DNA from: Lumbricus rubellus
Taxonomy: Eukaryota; Annelida; Clitellata; Crassiclitellata; Lumbricidae
DNA: 64,000 bases
NCBI GenBank assembly: GCA_945859605.1
Contig: OX243815.1
Span: 48,044,893-48,108,892 of the forward strand
Direction of reading: 5' to 3'
Part shown: positions 1-25,300 of the stretch, piece after piece
How the letters are laid out: the number at the start of each line of letters is the position of its first letter
Numbering within the stretch: position 1 is the first letter of the stretch
Notes under the pieces: model-generated
Database searches by the model: none
What the model saw: only the letters and a program-made list of their open reading frames with translations
Told to the model about the DNA's origin: nothing
Program-made: the position numbers and the translations under genes

Positions 1-1028
1 CAGTACAAAACAATATTATTGTCTTTACATTATTTTATGGTCAACGCAGCGAAAACAAGTCGACGTTCCGATTGGTCGCAAGTAGGTCATCCATTCTTAT
101 CGACTTTTCACCAGATTAAATCGAAATTAAACCACTGGACGCCAGCATAGGTAGACGTCGACATTTGGCCATTGAGTTAAATCGCCTAAAGTGAATTTCA
201 GAATCTCAGGAAGCGCATTAAACTGAGCTTTGTTGAAACCCAGTGGCAACACGAGAAATCAGCCATCTTTGCGTATAGGCCTATCTATTTCACATATGTC
301 TACATTACCAGAGTTGTCAGATCAAGACAACGTCAAAAAGTAGCTCAAAATCGCGATATCAGCAGCTAAATGAAGACATTGGACAAATTGTTGGCATGTC
401 CATTAAAAACGTACTTTATTAGTCTTGTTAGTCACGTCACAAGACACGTGAAACATCGACGTAAAAATTTAGATGGCAAACTACTTATTTCTAATCGTAG
501 ACCATCCGCATGCCAAAAAAGGTTGAATTTAGGCTAATAATAATAGGTTAAAGAGGCACTTTAGCAAGCCTGGAACCAGACGAATTCCGGACTCGTTTTA
601 TAGCAGCAGTTAGGAGATAAGTCTCTGAGGGATCCGCGGGGCCATTGGCGGAAACCTAGGAGGGATAGGGGTCGTCCCCTCAACGGAGGTGTTGGGAGGA
701 CGGCCCATGCATTTTGTGTCCCTCCCACCAATAGTTGAGCGTCAAGACTAAAAAAATCAACTTTTTTTCGAGGTGAAAATATAATATTTTCTTGACTTTT
801 CGGCCAGATGACTAAAAAAATCTCGCGGCTTTCCTTCGGCCACTCGTTCGTCCCCCCGAGTCTCCGCCCAGGTTTCCGTCCATGCGCGGGGCAAAAAAAT
901 AATATTGTTATTAGAATAACCTAATTTTATTCTTTTACACTTTTACAGCCTGAGTGATCTTCACTACCTCGGGCGGAAACAATAAAATAATAATAAATAA
1001 TAATAATACTAACAACCGATAAAAATAC
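1..1028 (-). other. Start of intron 1 of gene A
   Basis: This stretch follows the exon 1 donor of gene A on the minus strand. No coding exon of the transporter was found here. Positions 680-870 carry a transposon relic, described separately. The rest is AT-rich, unremarkable non-coding DNA. Confidence 0.6.
680..870. mobile_element. Relic of an hAT-like short element
   Basis: The segment contains GCCAGATGACTAAAAAAA and a neighbouring GACTAAAAAAATCAACTTTT, the same words that make up the internal repeats of the intact 8-bp-TSD element at 63228-63695. It also carries G/C-rich flanks such as GGGTCGTCCCC. Clean ends and a target duplication could not be found, so this is a decayed relative. Confidence 0.45.
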
Positions 1029-1400
1029 CTCGAATGCGCTGAGAATCTTCATGCGGTGGAAGAACGGTCCAAAGATGACAGCACCGAAGATGGGAGCGAG
1101 CATGGCGCTCCACACAGTCGTCCAGTACAGCGAACCTTGAGTGTAGATCTCCGCTGGAGTACCGAGCGACATCCCAGCCGAGATGAACGTCGCAAAGATA
1201 GACAGTGCCACTGGAAACGCCGACATACTCTTATCTGCCAGGAGATACTCCTGGGTTGTCTTTTGTTTTCCACCGGAGCAGGCGTAGTAGATTCCAATGG
1301 AAGCGGAAATGGCAAGGATGATACAGAAGACGAGGTAGTCCCATATGGTGAAGGTGCTTCCCATTGGAACCGGTGGTGCTCCCTCGCATATTGACTCCAT
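1029..1400 (-). CDS. Gene A: SLC5-type sodium/solute symporter, first coding exon only
   Basis: This exon encodes 124 residues starting MESICEGAPPVP and ending SAFE, followed by a GT donor. It matches the first exons of genes B, C and D nearly residue for residue. A first membrane segment is visible at about residues 20-42, then the conserved stretch GGKQKTTQEYLLADKSMS, then two further hydrophobic segments at about 65-113. The family couples uptake of small organic anions, vitamins or iodide to the sodium gradient at the plasma membrane; the substrate cannot be read from this exon. The ATG at 1400 aligns with those of the paralogues. No exon 2 is visible in 1-1028, so the rest of the gene lies beyond the left edge of the window. 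Of the paralogues it resembles gene B most. Family assignment is firm, substrate unknown. Confidence 0.9.
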
Positions 1401-1433
1401 AGCTATTGAACCAACCCTCTGTTAGGTAGATGC

Positions 1434-1441
1434 TATTTATA
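1434..1441 (-). promoter_or_regulatory. Candidate TATA box of gene A
   Basis: TATAAATA lies on the minus strand 34-41 bases upstream of the gene A start codon. If it is used, transcription would begin only a few bases before the ATG. This is a motif match only. Confidence 0.4.
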
Positions 1442-2196
1442 AACCGTGCTAGGATGCAGGATTTCAAATAACGTCGCACAAGACTGGAAATATTAACTGG
1501 AGTGCTCTCTGGTGTTGTCGTGTTCCAGCAATTCTCCTGCAGCTGCTCCCTGCTGTGGCTTTCTGCAATTGATTCCTCTTGTTGTTGGCGTTTTACGCGT
1601 AATGCCGACTTGTCGGTGTTCTTTGGCCCGCCCTCTGATTGATGCCTTTTTAATGTTGTTGTGAAGCTGCAGCTCTCCTAATATCGACGTATTTGCGTGG
1701 ACGACCAGAAACCTGTTTATGCTCCTCAGATCTCAAACGTTCATTACTAATTCTGGTTTTACGCTTCAGCGGCGTTTATGTGCAAAGCCGCGGAAGAAAA
1801 ATCGATGATTTCCGAACGACGTCAAAGCGTCAAAGCTTCTCTACTTCGCTGTTGCTAATTGCGAAATAATTGCGAAAGCAAAGCTGTTAAATCGTCTGGA
1901 TTAATTATTGAACTGGGTGACAGTCATAGTTGTTGTACATCTGATTGTTTTGACGAAGATAATGTCTAGTCAGCAACAGATACTTATGCGCTTAGGCGAT
2001 TCCAGAAACAGAAGTCATCATGTGGAACATAGTTTTATCGAATTCTTGTGAAAATGGTCACAGTGGAATGATGTAAATTTATGTTCCTGGCAATTTTTCT
2101 GTCACTTCATTTCGGTATAGACTGAAAACTTGATCCTTTTTCTGTTGTCATAGATCATAAAACGTTTGCTCAGATTCAAAATAGATCTCTGAACTA

Positions 2197-3378
2197 CAGG
2201 GTGCGGCAAAAAAAAGACCCCCCCTAGGTTTTTTGGAAATATCTTGACCAAAAGTAAGAATTTCCAGATGAAATTTTACAGTCTTAAAGACAATTCATAT
2301 TTACACGTGATGGGCAGATTTGATCAAAATATTTCAAACTGAACAAAAGTTATGCCACTTTTAGGGAGGTCACCCATCGTTTTTTGACGATTCAAAAACG
2401 AAGCGCATCAAAAACTAGGTTTTTGGCCAATATCTTGGCGAAAAGTAAGAATTTCCAGATGAAATTTTACAGGCATAAAGACAATTCATATTTACACATG
2501 ATGGCCAGATTTAATCAAAATAGGTCATACACAACAAAAGTTATACCACTTTTAGTAAGACCACCCACCGTTTTTTGACGATTCAGAAACGAAACGCAAC
2601 AAAAAGTAACAAAAACACGATTTTATTAAGTCTCACGATCTCATCTCAAATAACTGTTTTCAAATGAACTTGGTAGTGCTTCACAACTTGTGTGCAATGT
2701 GCCCACCACCAGTGCAAACACTTCTTTTGAGTCTCTTTGCAAAGTTCTTGATGGACGTGTTGATTAATCTGACAGATTCTTTATTTACCAATTTGATTGT
2801 CATCTTTCTAAGTGACTTAATTCTCAGTGACGCGCAGCTACGCTGGTACCCTGTTTATTTTTTAAAATAGTAATTATAATGATTATCTGGGAACATTAAG
2901 GCTATTTGATAACAATATTATTTGAAATGAGAAAAATCGTGTTTTTTGTTACTTTTTGTTGCATTTCGCCTTTGAATCGTCAGAAAACGGTGGGTGGCCT
3001 CCCTAAAAGTGGTATAACTTTTATTCTCTTTGAAATATTTTGATGAAATCTGACCATCATGTGCAGATATGAATTGTCTTTAAGCCTGTAAAATTTCATT
3101 TCGATATTCTTACTTTTGGCCAAGATATTGGCCAAAATAATTAGATTGTTTTATTTTCACTTTTTGTTGCGTCGCGTTTTTGAATCGTCAAAAAACGGTG
3201 GGTGACCTTACTATAAGTGGTGTAACTTTTGTTGTGTTCGAAATATTTTAATGAAATCTGGCCATCTGGTGTAAATATGAATTGTCTTTAAGACTGTAAA
3301 ATTTCATTTCAGAATTCTCACTTTTGGTCAAGATATTGGCAAAAATCTTAGGGGGGTCTTTTTTTTTGCCGCACCCTG
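2197..3378. mobile_element. Foldback (mariner-type) non-autonomous element
   Basis: The ends are inverted copies starting CAGGGTGCGGCAAAAAAA, and the element is flanked by TA on both sides, as expected for Tc1/mariner insertion. Each arm consists of two tandem copies of a unit of roughly 190 bp (recognisable by AAGACAATTCATATTTACAC), so the element has the layout R-R-spacer-R'-R'. The central part, about 2610-2935, shows no transposase similarity. It sits between genes B and A. Confidence 0.8.
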
Positions 3379-4631
3379 TATGTATTGTATTCTGCATCAT
3401 AAGATATAATCTGTACTATACTTTATTTAAGTAGGACTTAATGAACTGAAATGTAATTTAAATCAACAAATTGAATTGCATCGTTCTTGCGATATTTGGA
3501 AATGGTTTTAAAATCAGATTTAGGCCTAATGTCTGACAATAATTATAGTCAACCACAATAATTGGTGTGCATTTGATGTCAGACATGTAGAATGTAGATC
3601 CGGAGACCACATTATTGGCAACTTACGCCTTTCAAACTGTGTCAGATTTGGAGGTAAGTTGTATAATTATAATTAGCATCATCATTGTGACGACCTTGCA
3701 CGGCTCAGGTAGCAATAAGTTTATTTGTCAGTTGACGCAACTGTGTAACTTGGTTCATTTCTAATCAGATGCGGTCAGTCAAGCATGACGATGCCAAAAA
3801 CAGATGTGAGACTAGAATGAGAGCACAGAGGCGTGACTTTGGTATGGGCGGTGAACCTTGGGCCTACTACACAAAAGGAGCACCACACTCTTTAAGCTTG
3901 TCCAGTGTGCATGAAATATTATCGATTCCATTCTCCTCAACAATCCATGTGTGGGCGTCATTGGCCAATCCTCTCCCTAGCCGTCTCTTCTTCCAATCGA
4001 CAGTGTACGGCCGGTGTACTCATTGTTGTTGAGTTTCCTAGGTGTGCAGATGGGACAGAAACACACTTAATGCACTGATAATAATAGCGTTGGTTGTGGA
4101 GGTTTTATTCCGATAGATTTATTTAGTTAACAAACATCTCTTTTGGATCTGTTTGGTTCACAAGCAGCACGAACCGTTTCATTTTAGATCCGATTCTTGG
4201 TCAGCAGTGAGACGCATAAAAAGTAACGTCTTGCACAGCTGCTCATTGCAGTAAACCTGTGGAAAATTTTCGTATTACACTGCACTCTCTACTGCAACAC
4301 TCAACACATGCACTCTTCTCTGCTAGTTGCCACCCATGACTGAAAACCGAACTCTTCAAGCTATAGGCCTACTATCCAGGTTGTGCCACACAACCACCAT
4401 TATCATGCGTAGCGCACGGTAGATGAGACAAGTTCCTTAATTAATTGCGTGTTCCTAAACCGATAGCATGTTCCATAACTAATCGTATAGGCCCTACCTG
4501 GTCCTAAACTACGTGTAATAAACTAGTAACGTTCTCTTAAACTCATGGCTGAGTTGGAATTATTGAATAAAACGAGAAAACGAATCATTGATCGCAATCA
4601 ATCAAATCCCTTTCTTATTTCTTCGATATAT

Positions 4632-4637
4632 TTTATT
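4632..4637 (-). terminator. Candidate polyadenylation signal of gene B
   Basis: AATAAA occurs on the minus strand about 180 bases after the gene B stop codon. This is a motif match at a reasonable distance; no cleavage site can be seen. Confidence 0.4.
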
Positions 4638-4818
4638 CCATAAGACGTTCAAATGCAATTTAGTGAATTTCTTTGGCATGACTCTACCCACCCCGAGCAG
4701 AATAGGTTGAGCTAGACTGCTAGAGGATTTGCGTCTCAAGATACAATAAGTATTCAGTTTAAAAACCGTTCAATAGTATCTTTATATAATTATTCACTAA
4801 AAGCAATAAAATGTCTGA

Positions 4819-17162
<12,344 letters not shown>

Positions 17163-18436
17163 CTTGAATTAGTTTTCGAGCAGCTAGATACGAGAAGCCG
17201 CACAGTTATAATCAATTTCTATAATGTAGCAGAGTTTTAAAAACTTAAGTTAACTTAGGAACTCTTTGGAACTGTCGCGGGCTTGCTGTCCTGATACTAT
17301 TTGGTTGTTTCCTTCAATTGAAATTTGCCTTGTGGTTGTTTCACACCTTTGGCTGTTGTTTTTCTGTTGCTACCATTAGAGCAACACCTTTGAGCATTAA
17401 ATACAGTTATACTCTTAAGGTCGCATAAGTTAAACCTTTATCCTTTTGCCCCGAATGTATGTGCGAAGTCGTGAAGATAAGTCGTTGCAATCAAGACCAC
17501 TTCAAAGACTCGCCACTTCGCTCTTACTAAGTGCAGAATAGGTGTGAAAGGGCAGCCATCTAATCGTTTGGGTTATATGACTGATTGATAATTTGTCTGA
17601 TTGTCGTGGCGAAGGTGATGTCTGATAACAACAGATAACTATGTTATATGCATGTTCGTGGAAATTTTACAAATATTAGATAAATTATTGTCATGGGAAT
17701 TGTCAGAATAGGCTATCTCTGATCTATTTTTCAAGGTCACAGGCGATTTTGTTATACTCTTTCGCTGCCGTTATCGTTTGCTATTAACTGAGAACTAACG
17801 TCCCTCTGTGTGATTATAGTAATTTAAGCTACGCTTGCTTTCCATAATTATTATACTTTACTCAAACACTACTATTTGAAAACAGCTATTTGAATAATAT
17901 GTTGAATTTCATTTTTGGTTCTGTGTTGAATTGCATTGTCGTGCACGCCTTTTAGGATACTGCAACATTAGGCCTACACTCGTTGTCTGATTATCAACCA
18001 CGTTTTTGTGCAATTGATGTCAGACAAATAGATCCATTGGAAATGCCACTGTGTTACCTTTTAAAACGTGTTAAGTTTGGAGTTGTATGTAGGCCGATAA
18101 CGATAACTAGCGTCACCTTTGCAAAGATCCGCAAGGTAAAGATAAAATAGTCATAATTATCGATACAAATGTGTTAACTGTTTCACGCTTCTCGGTTACT
18201 TAGCGATAGTACAGAGTTTAGAAGATATCACGTGCAATGGTGGGAGAGAAACGCAAATAATTTGTCCGAGTTCATTGCAAATAGAACGAACCTGCAACTG
18301 TGCAACAGTTACCAAGAGCTTGACCGATTATTAACCTTGTAGCACAAGAACTTATCGCTGAAATTACCCGCAGAATAACATGCTTCTAAACTCAATGGTT
18401 GGGTCAATATTCCATCAAAACGTGTAAATACATGTA

Positions 18437-18662
18437 AATTTATTTATTTATCCCATCTGCTTTAGCACCCCTTCAAGCTCTCTACTCAGAGGCGTTAGCG
18501 ACCACAGCGCGGACACCATATCGGAGTTTCACACCGAAGCGTAAGAACAATTCTGAGTGAAGAACTTGCTCAAGGTCTTTGTGCGGCTGTTTGAGGTGGA
18601 TTTGAACCTGGAGACCTCCGGCTCCAAGGCGCCGACGTCACCGCTACGCCACCACGCCCCAC
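18437..18662 (-). mobile_element. tRNA-headed SINE with LINE-like tail
   Basis: On the minus strand the head reads TGGCGTAGCGG (A-box-like) and, further on, GGTTCAAATCC (B-box). A middle section follows with GTGAAACTCCGATATGGTGT, then the LINE-type tail CGCCTCTGAGTAG...TTGAAGGGGTGCT and a terminal AAATAAATAAAT tract. The acceptor stem does not pair, so this is a retroposon and not a functional tRNA. Related copies are at 27455-27625 and 10074-10150. Confidence 0.75.
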
Positions 18663-18838
18663 AAATAATTATATCGTCGATAGTAATCAATCATATTCTT
18701 GTCCGTTCGTTGTTTTAACACCCTTCCAAATTCAGTCGCCTATGATAATTATTGTGTTAGATATTCCTTTGCCTTCGCAGGTCCCTCTCAATGGAATGGA
18801 CATCCCCTCTAAGCTTTACCACCTATTTGGTGGGTTCT

Positions 18839-19055
18839 AGGACAATTACCCCGGACAATAATTACCCTCATGCCAATTATCACCCGAGCAGTTACCCACG
18901 GACAGTAGGCCTAATCTCCGTGCGGAAAGAATAATTATAATTGTTCGGGGACAGTTGGTCCGCCGTGTCCGGGGTTAATTGGCACGGGGATAATTGTCCG
19001 GAAGTAATTGTCCGGAGGTAATTGTCCGTGGTTATTGACCGGTGGTAATTGTCCT
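18839..19055. repeat. Foldback repeat built from GGTAATTGTCCG units
   Basis: The ends are AGGACAATTACC and its inverse GGTAATTGTCCT. Between them the word TAATTGTCCG and relatives recur many times in both orientations, for example GGAGGTAATTGTCCG and GGGGATAATTGTCCG. No target duplication could be recognised. It looks like a short inverted-repeat element with internal subrepeats. Confidence 0.6.
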
Positions 19056-19197
19056 GTTACCCTTTGGTGACATCTCTACCTCTTTCTATCATTTAACTAG
19101 CTTCCTTATCTCTCGGGGTATAAGCTTACCTCGCCCTGGGAGCGTTTCTCAAACGCTATAAATGCTGTGTGAGAAGTGATCTTATATTTAATAATCA

Positions 19198-19203
19198 TTT
19201 ATT
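19198..19203 (-). terminator. Candidate polyadenylation signal of gene C
   Basis: AATAAA occurs on the minus strand about 165 bases after the gene C stop, at nearly the same distance as the candidate signal of gene B. Confidence 0.45.
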
Positions 19204-19365
19204 CAAAATGATTGTAACACATGCAAAACGGACGAGAAAAACACCGAGTTAATTTATATAAATTAGTATTTCTTTCTCTATGTAGGTCTGCAGATTTCCA
19301 TGTTCAGACAGAAACGTTAAAGACAGTCGCTTAATAATGTTTTAAAGCAAGTTAGAAGTCTAATT

Positions 19366-22300
19366 TCACAATCGGTAATTTTCCACTTCTGAACAATTAT
19401 TGTATGAGTCATTGTCGTATCCAACATTAGTTTCAGAGTCAGGCCTACTATATGAATTGCTATCAGTTGAGGCAGATGGTTTGTGTGAGGATTGGACACT
19501 TCCAGTACTTTCACCGTCTGGATCCTTCTTCTTGTTTCCATCGAGGTCCGTTAGGTCAGAAGAGACAGAAATAATGCTTATTGCGTCGTTGAAAACTTCC
19601 ACCGATTTTTCCTCATCTCCGTTTTCTGAATCTGAATCTGAATCATCGACCTGAACAGAGAAACATGAATTAAATAAATAAGTTGAAGACAGCTTGCATT
19701 GAAATTCGCCACACACACGATCTGGCAAACACAGACCAGTCAAATTCTTAAATGAATGCCTAATGTGACAGCATATTTAATGCATTCATTCATTTAATAT
19801 TTATATAGCGCTTCTACAATGAAACTAGTCAGAGGCGCTCCCTAACTCCAGCACGGCCAACAGCATCGTCAGATATTTATAAAACGTTCATCATAACGTC
19901 CGCCACTTCATTATAAGCTATTTTGAAGTCGTGAAATTCTCTGTCCTCACTACTAGTTTAGTGCTACGTCAACCTAACAATGGTAGGCTATAACGTTTAG
20001 AGAGGTTTCTACCTTGCTGTAGTCGATTCCACATCTGAGTTTCGCTCGACAAGACTCCGGGAAACAACACCAGAACGTATCGACATAAGATATCAGAAGC
20101 TTCGGGTCGACATCCTTTGGTTTTGTGTAACCTAGAACAGATTGTTTCGAAGATAAAGCGAGTATCTGTGATAAAGGCTGGCGCTATAAGCAAGACTACT
20201 GTTTAGCTGAGATAAGGTCCACTGCATGTTCACATGATTTACGTTTTGAACCAAAAAGTCATTCATTACTTCTTCAAATACCTTGAGACGTTAATGCATA
20301 TAAGATATCGTAAATAATTCACTGAGAAATAGAATTTACTATTTTCACTCTAACAATGAGTTAAAGTTTTCCAGTAAGTAGTCTTACTCTACTTTGCATG
20401 AAACACAAACTTTTCAACGCGATAGAAAGTAAGGATGTACATATTATACAGTGGCAGACTTATCGATTAAGCAAAGACCTTTGATACCGTAAATCATATA
20501 ATATAATTATTTGCAAAAATATAGTATACGATGATTGTTATAGGCTGCACGGTCACTCAAACTTCTATAGGCTTAGCCTACCTGTTAAGAAGCTGACAAT
20601 GATTCCAACGACAACTGTTATCACAAATCCGATAGCAGTGTACCACATGTAAGACAGCGAGTACAGTTCCATGAGAGCCGACCTGTCACCAAACAATGCA
20701 CAAATTTGATGTGTGTACGAAGTATTACCAACTTCATTTCTCTTAACCTCAGCATATGGGTGCAGCACGACCCAGTAAAATTTATGTTCTCCTCAGTGTC
20801 GCTTTATCATGTCATTGGCTTGTTTGTTTTGTATGTGATCATCGTCGCTGAGTTCGCTAGGCATATGGGTCAAGTGAAATAGATATACCTCGAAATAGGT
20901 CCCTTCCGAGAGCAGAATCTTGATATTACGACTTGCACGCTAGCATCTATATCACAAGACTTACAAAGACCACGCCTTTCCAGAAAAACACTTTCATAAC
21001 ACCACACTACTAACCGATCTATTATGAAATTATGCAAGAATATCGTTGTGGAAAAGTTAATAACTGAAATCATAATAGAACCCAGCGTAGACGCCTCTGC
21101 GTAGACGTCTTAACTTAAAGATGCTCCATTAAATTCCCGAAATGAATTAAAGGAAATATTATGTATCTCTTAAGCACATTGTCTTTAAAATAACACAATT
21201 TGATAAAAGTAAGTCTGTAATTCGTACACTTCTGGAACTGGTGTAGGAGGCGTAGTGTAGTAGTCCGTAGTCGAGAGGTATGGTGAGGTGGAGTTAAAGT
21301 ACGACGATGTGTAGTTGTAGTATGTGGAGTTGTCTGATGTTACATCACAACACTCGACACTGTTATACATCTCCTTGTACACGTCCGGATCTGCCACGTA
21401 TGCTCCAATGCTGATCCACATTGGAATGACGAATCCTGGGATTCCACCGGCCAGAGCTCCCTACAATGTCACAGAATTATTGTTATTCACGAATCTGCTT
21501 AGTCCTTCTGCATGGTGGCAAGTGATGCCCCTCAAGATATCTTAAATCTCCTTGTTTTTGTCTTCAATTATTTCAATATAATTATTTTAACTTAATTTGG
21601 CATTCGTGCAATACATTGTAGACCATCGTGTTGATTTTATCCACATACAGATGCTACTGCAGCTATAACTATAAATACTACTATTGTCACTGCTATTACT
21701 AGGCCTACTACTGCTACAACAACAAGCGCGGCAACAAAAACTACTACAACAACAACTACTAGTAGTACTACTACTACTACAATTACTACTACTACAAACT
21801 ACTACTACTACACACATGCTACTATACCTGTATTGCTGCATCAACTGCTACAACAGATGCTACAATAAAATGCTAGAACTACTACAACGGCTAATGTTAC
21901 CACACCAGTAGTAGCAGTATTAATTTCTAGTAGCAGTAAGAACTTAAGTCATGGTGTAAAGGTGATTGACAAGATCTTACGATCCAGTTTGCCCATGGAA
22001 AGAACAAGCCGAGCATGAAGATTCCAAGAATGGGAGCAACCACAGCGCCACTGAAGGCAGTTGACATCTGAAAAGCAAAGAACAATTGCATATAATTATT
22101 GCAACTATAGTTGAAAATGACACGATCATAATTAAAAGTAGCATGTAATCAGGTCAAAAGCTAGAGGATCATGTGTGAATTTCATTATAAACTATTATAT
22201 AGGCTATTAACTCTGGGCAGAGAGTCGGATAACAAGAACAAGAGAGATATATTGAAGGTAAAAAACAATAAAAGTCTAATGAGTGAGACAAATTAAGGGG

Positions 22301-25300
22301 GAGATATCTAAGCAGAGAGGTATGTAAGACCTACTACTACTATCCTACCTGAAGTACAGTTCCTCCAACATTGCTGAAAATGAATGCCAATGCGATTCCA
22401 CAAGCAGCGAAGAAGATTCCTGCAGCGAACAACACCAAGATGAGTTGTTTCAATGCAATGTTTAGATACCCGACAAATACAGACGAATACCGTAGCAAAA
22501 CCTCATTTTGCTGAGTACAACACGTGCTAAATTATTACGTTATCCACTTCGTTGGAGTCTTCCTTGGACTGCGCGTATCTCGGATCCCTATCACTTCCAC
22601 TACTCTTCTCCAAACTCAGTTGACTTCATTATAAACTTCATTTCCGTATCAAACTTTGGGGTCAGGTTGGTTAGTTTGCTGTCTGAATTGAAGTAGGACA
22701 TCGCTCTCTAACTGTAGACCTAAGCTCAACATTTCATTTTGGGTCTAATACCGAGGAACATTATTTTGACGTCAACACATGGGTCAATTTGTGTTTGAAT
22801 GTTCGCGGATACCCGTGAGTAAGTGAATGAGTATTAATCAACTGGTAATAGCATTTCGGCGTAGACACATTTCATTTCATTTTTCATTTTGTTCATTTAT
22901 TGACTTGCATGTCACATCAATAATCACATAACAGAAACAGACATTAACAACAACAAAACTTCAACAAGGAAATAATTGTTATAAATTTAATATTAGCGCA
23001 GGTCAATGAGTCAGCCGACAAAGGTCTAAAAGACCCGCTTAAACTCGGCTGGCTCATTTACAAACTTAAATCTTGCATAAGTAAATGTGGAGAATCAGAA
23101 TTCCATCAAGATAAGGAGACACCAATAACACATTAAAAATAAGGTTAAGTTGAATATGTGGCGGTACACAAAAATAGCAGAATAACATAAGGCCATACAC
23201 TATTAATTAATGTAAATGCAAAGCCTGAGAACATCATATAGCTCAAGCATATATCTCACTCAGACGGGGAGGAGGCATTCCCATAAACTTATTTTTAAAA
23301 TCCCCATTATAACCTACACATATATAAAAAGTACTTTAGTTTATTTTTAAAATGTTTGATGGATACAGCAGTTCTTATATCCACAGGAAGAGAATTCCAT
23401 ACCGGTGGGCCAGTGCATTTAATACAGAATTGCTTAAGATTGAGTCTTGCACTGGCACATCGATAACTATTAGATAACCTAGTGTCATGGTGATGGATAT
23501 CAGAGCCAAGGGAAAAGAATCCATCAAAGTTGGGAGGCAACATACGATGATGATACCTGAACATAAACCGTCCTATTTGCAATTTAGTAATATCACATAG
23601 CTGTAGAATTCTGTGCTTAAGAAATGTAGGTTTTGTGCTTGAACTCCAGAGCAGACCAAATATCACACGGATAGCACGTTTCTGAAGGATTTCCAATGCA
23701 TTCAAGCGACAGTGATAGTTAGAGCCCCACGAAATAATGCAATATGATAAATATGGAAAAATTAGGGCATAATACAGACCAATTAAAGAAGTTCTGGGTA
23801 AGCAATGTCTTACACGAGACAATATACTAATGTTTTTAGCAATTTTTCTGGATATATGGTTAATGTGGTCCATCCATGTCAAATGTTGGTCAATATAAAC
23901 ACCTAAAAACTTACAGGATGAAACTTGACAGATAGATTTCCCATCCATAGCAATCCTGAAATCATGAGGGGTTAGGCCCAAAGATTTGCGATGGGAACGG
24001 AAAATTATAAAGTTAGTCTTTTCAATATTAAGAGATAGTCTGTTTGCTTTGAACCAAGAAGAGATTAGCTTAAGCTCACAGTTGGCTCTTTTAAACAAAG
24101 ACTCCAAAGATTTATCCGAGATAAAAACATTAGTATCGTCAGCAAACAGCACAAAATGGAGTATTCTTGAGGTTTTCGATAAGTCGTTGACATAAATTAA
24201 GAATAGCAATGGCCCCAATATGGATCCCTGGGGAACCCCACAGGTAATACGTTTACTTCCAGATAATGAGCCGTTAAAGCGAACACACTGAGATCTGTCG
24301 GTAAGGTAATCAGAAAACCAGTTCAAAACAACACCCCTAATTCCATAATGCTCAAGTTTTTTCAAAAGAATCTTGTGGTCAACAGTATCTATAATAATAG
24401 ACGCTAATAAAGTCAGTAGCATACTAGCATCATAGCAATAAATAGTCTGAGCATCAGGCTGTCGGATTGACGCTTGGGATATGGAGAGTAGGCCTATTAG
24501 GTGGTTTGGTGAGGATAGGCCTATTAGTTGGTATTGGTAGTGGTCCTAGTCCGTCAGTAGGCCTATAGCCACAAAGAAGTATAGTGGCGGTGCTATCGGA
24601 AAATTGTTCAAAAGTTGGAGCATACAACGCTGTATCTACACACAGCTGTATTTTAGGTGTTTGAAAGACGTCATTGGAGTACCGTGTATAGAATCCGAGA
24701 TGTCTGAGTGATTCTACAATGCTTACCTAAAAGCTTAGCTGCGATTGTAGCAGTCCTGTCTGATGCTTCTCTCGCTGGTCGAAACAGTTTGAATAAGTCT
24801 TCCCAGACAACAGTTGCCAAGGCATTTATCAGCGAAGAGACGGAACTGTTGACAAAACATGGACACATCATCAAACTTTGTAGACCTTCTGTTTTTCACG
24901 TTTTACCAGCAGTGCGCCTTCCGACACCATTCATCAACACTAGTATTGCTTGCATTTGAATAATAATTGATAATCCCTCACTGCCGAACAAAGGGACGAC
25001 GATCGTAGGCCTACCTGTTCAGCAGTCCTTCTTCCTTCGATGAAGTATTCAAAATACCTCAATACTAGATCAGTGCATTACAGGATTTGACCCTTCCTTT
25101 CGAACTTTTCCAAACACCAATATAGACTGTAGTAGCCTACAACTTACTCAGAAGCAGTAGGCCTACACAGCCTCTTGTTTAAGAAACAGCCTAGCCACAG
25201 TAGAATCTGTGTAAAACACATTTGTTTATTATGAGAACATCTAGAGATAGCTTGTAGCCTAAACCTGAGAGAGGCAGCGAAGAGGCTGGCAACATAGAGA

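Larger units (their letters stand above)
1401..4818. other. Intergenic region between gene B (3' end) and gene A (5' end)
   Basis: About 3.4 kb separate the stop codon of gene B from the start of gene A. The part next to gene A is collinear with the region upstream of gene B: 1770-1990 matches 17450-17650, 3510-3690 matches 17955-18125, and about 4535-4580 matches 18385-18430. A foldback element (2197-3378) interrupts the gene A copy. No open reading frame here looks like a gene. Confidence 0.6.
17163..19365. other. Intergenic region between gene C (3' end) and gene B (5' end)
   Basis: About 2.2 kb. The sequence close to gene B is collinear with the region upstream of gene A, which indicates that the duplication unit included the promoter. 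A SINE (18437-18662) and a foldback repeat (18839-19055) lie inside. A weak TATA-like word, GATTATAA on the minus strand (17206-17213), stands about 45 bases before the gene B start. No gene is visible. Confidence 0.6.

Noticed and set aside
18590..18662. tRNA gene
   Set aside because: A- and B-box-like words are present, but the acceptor stem does not pair and the sequence continues into a retroposon body and LINE-like tail.
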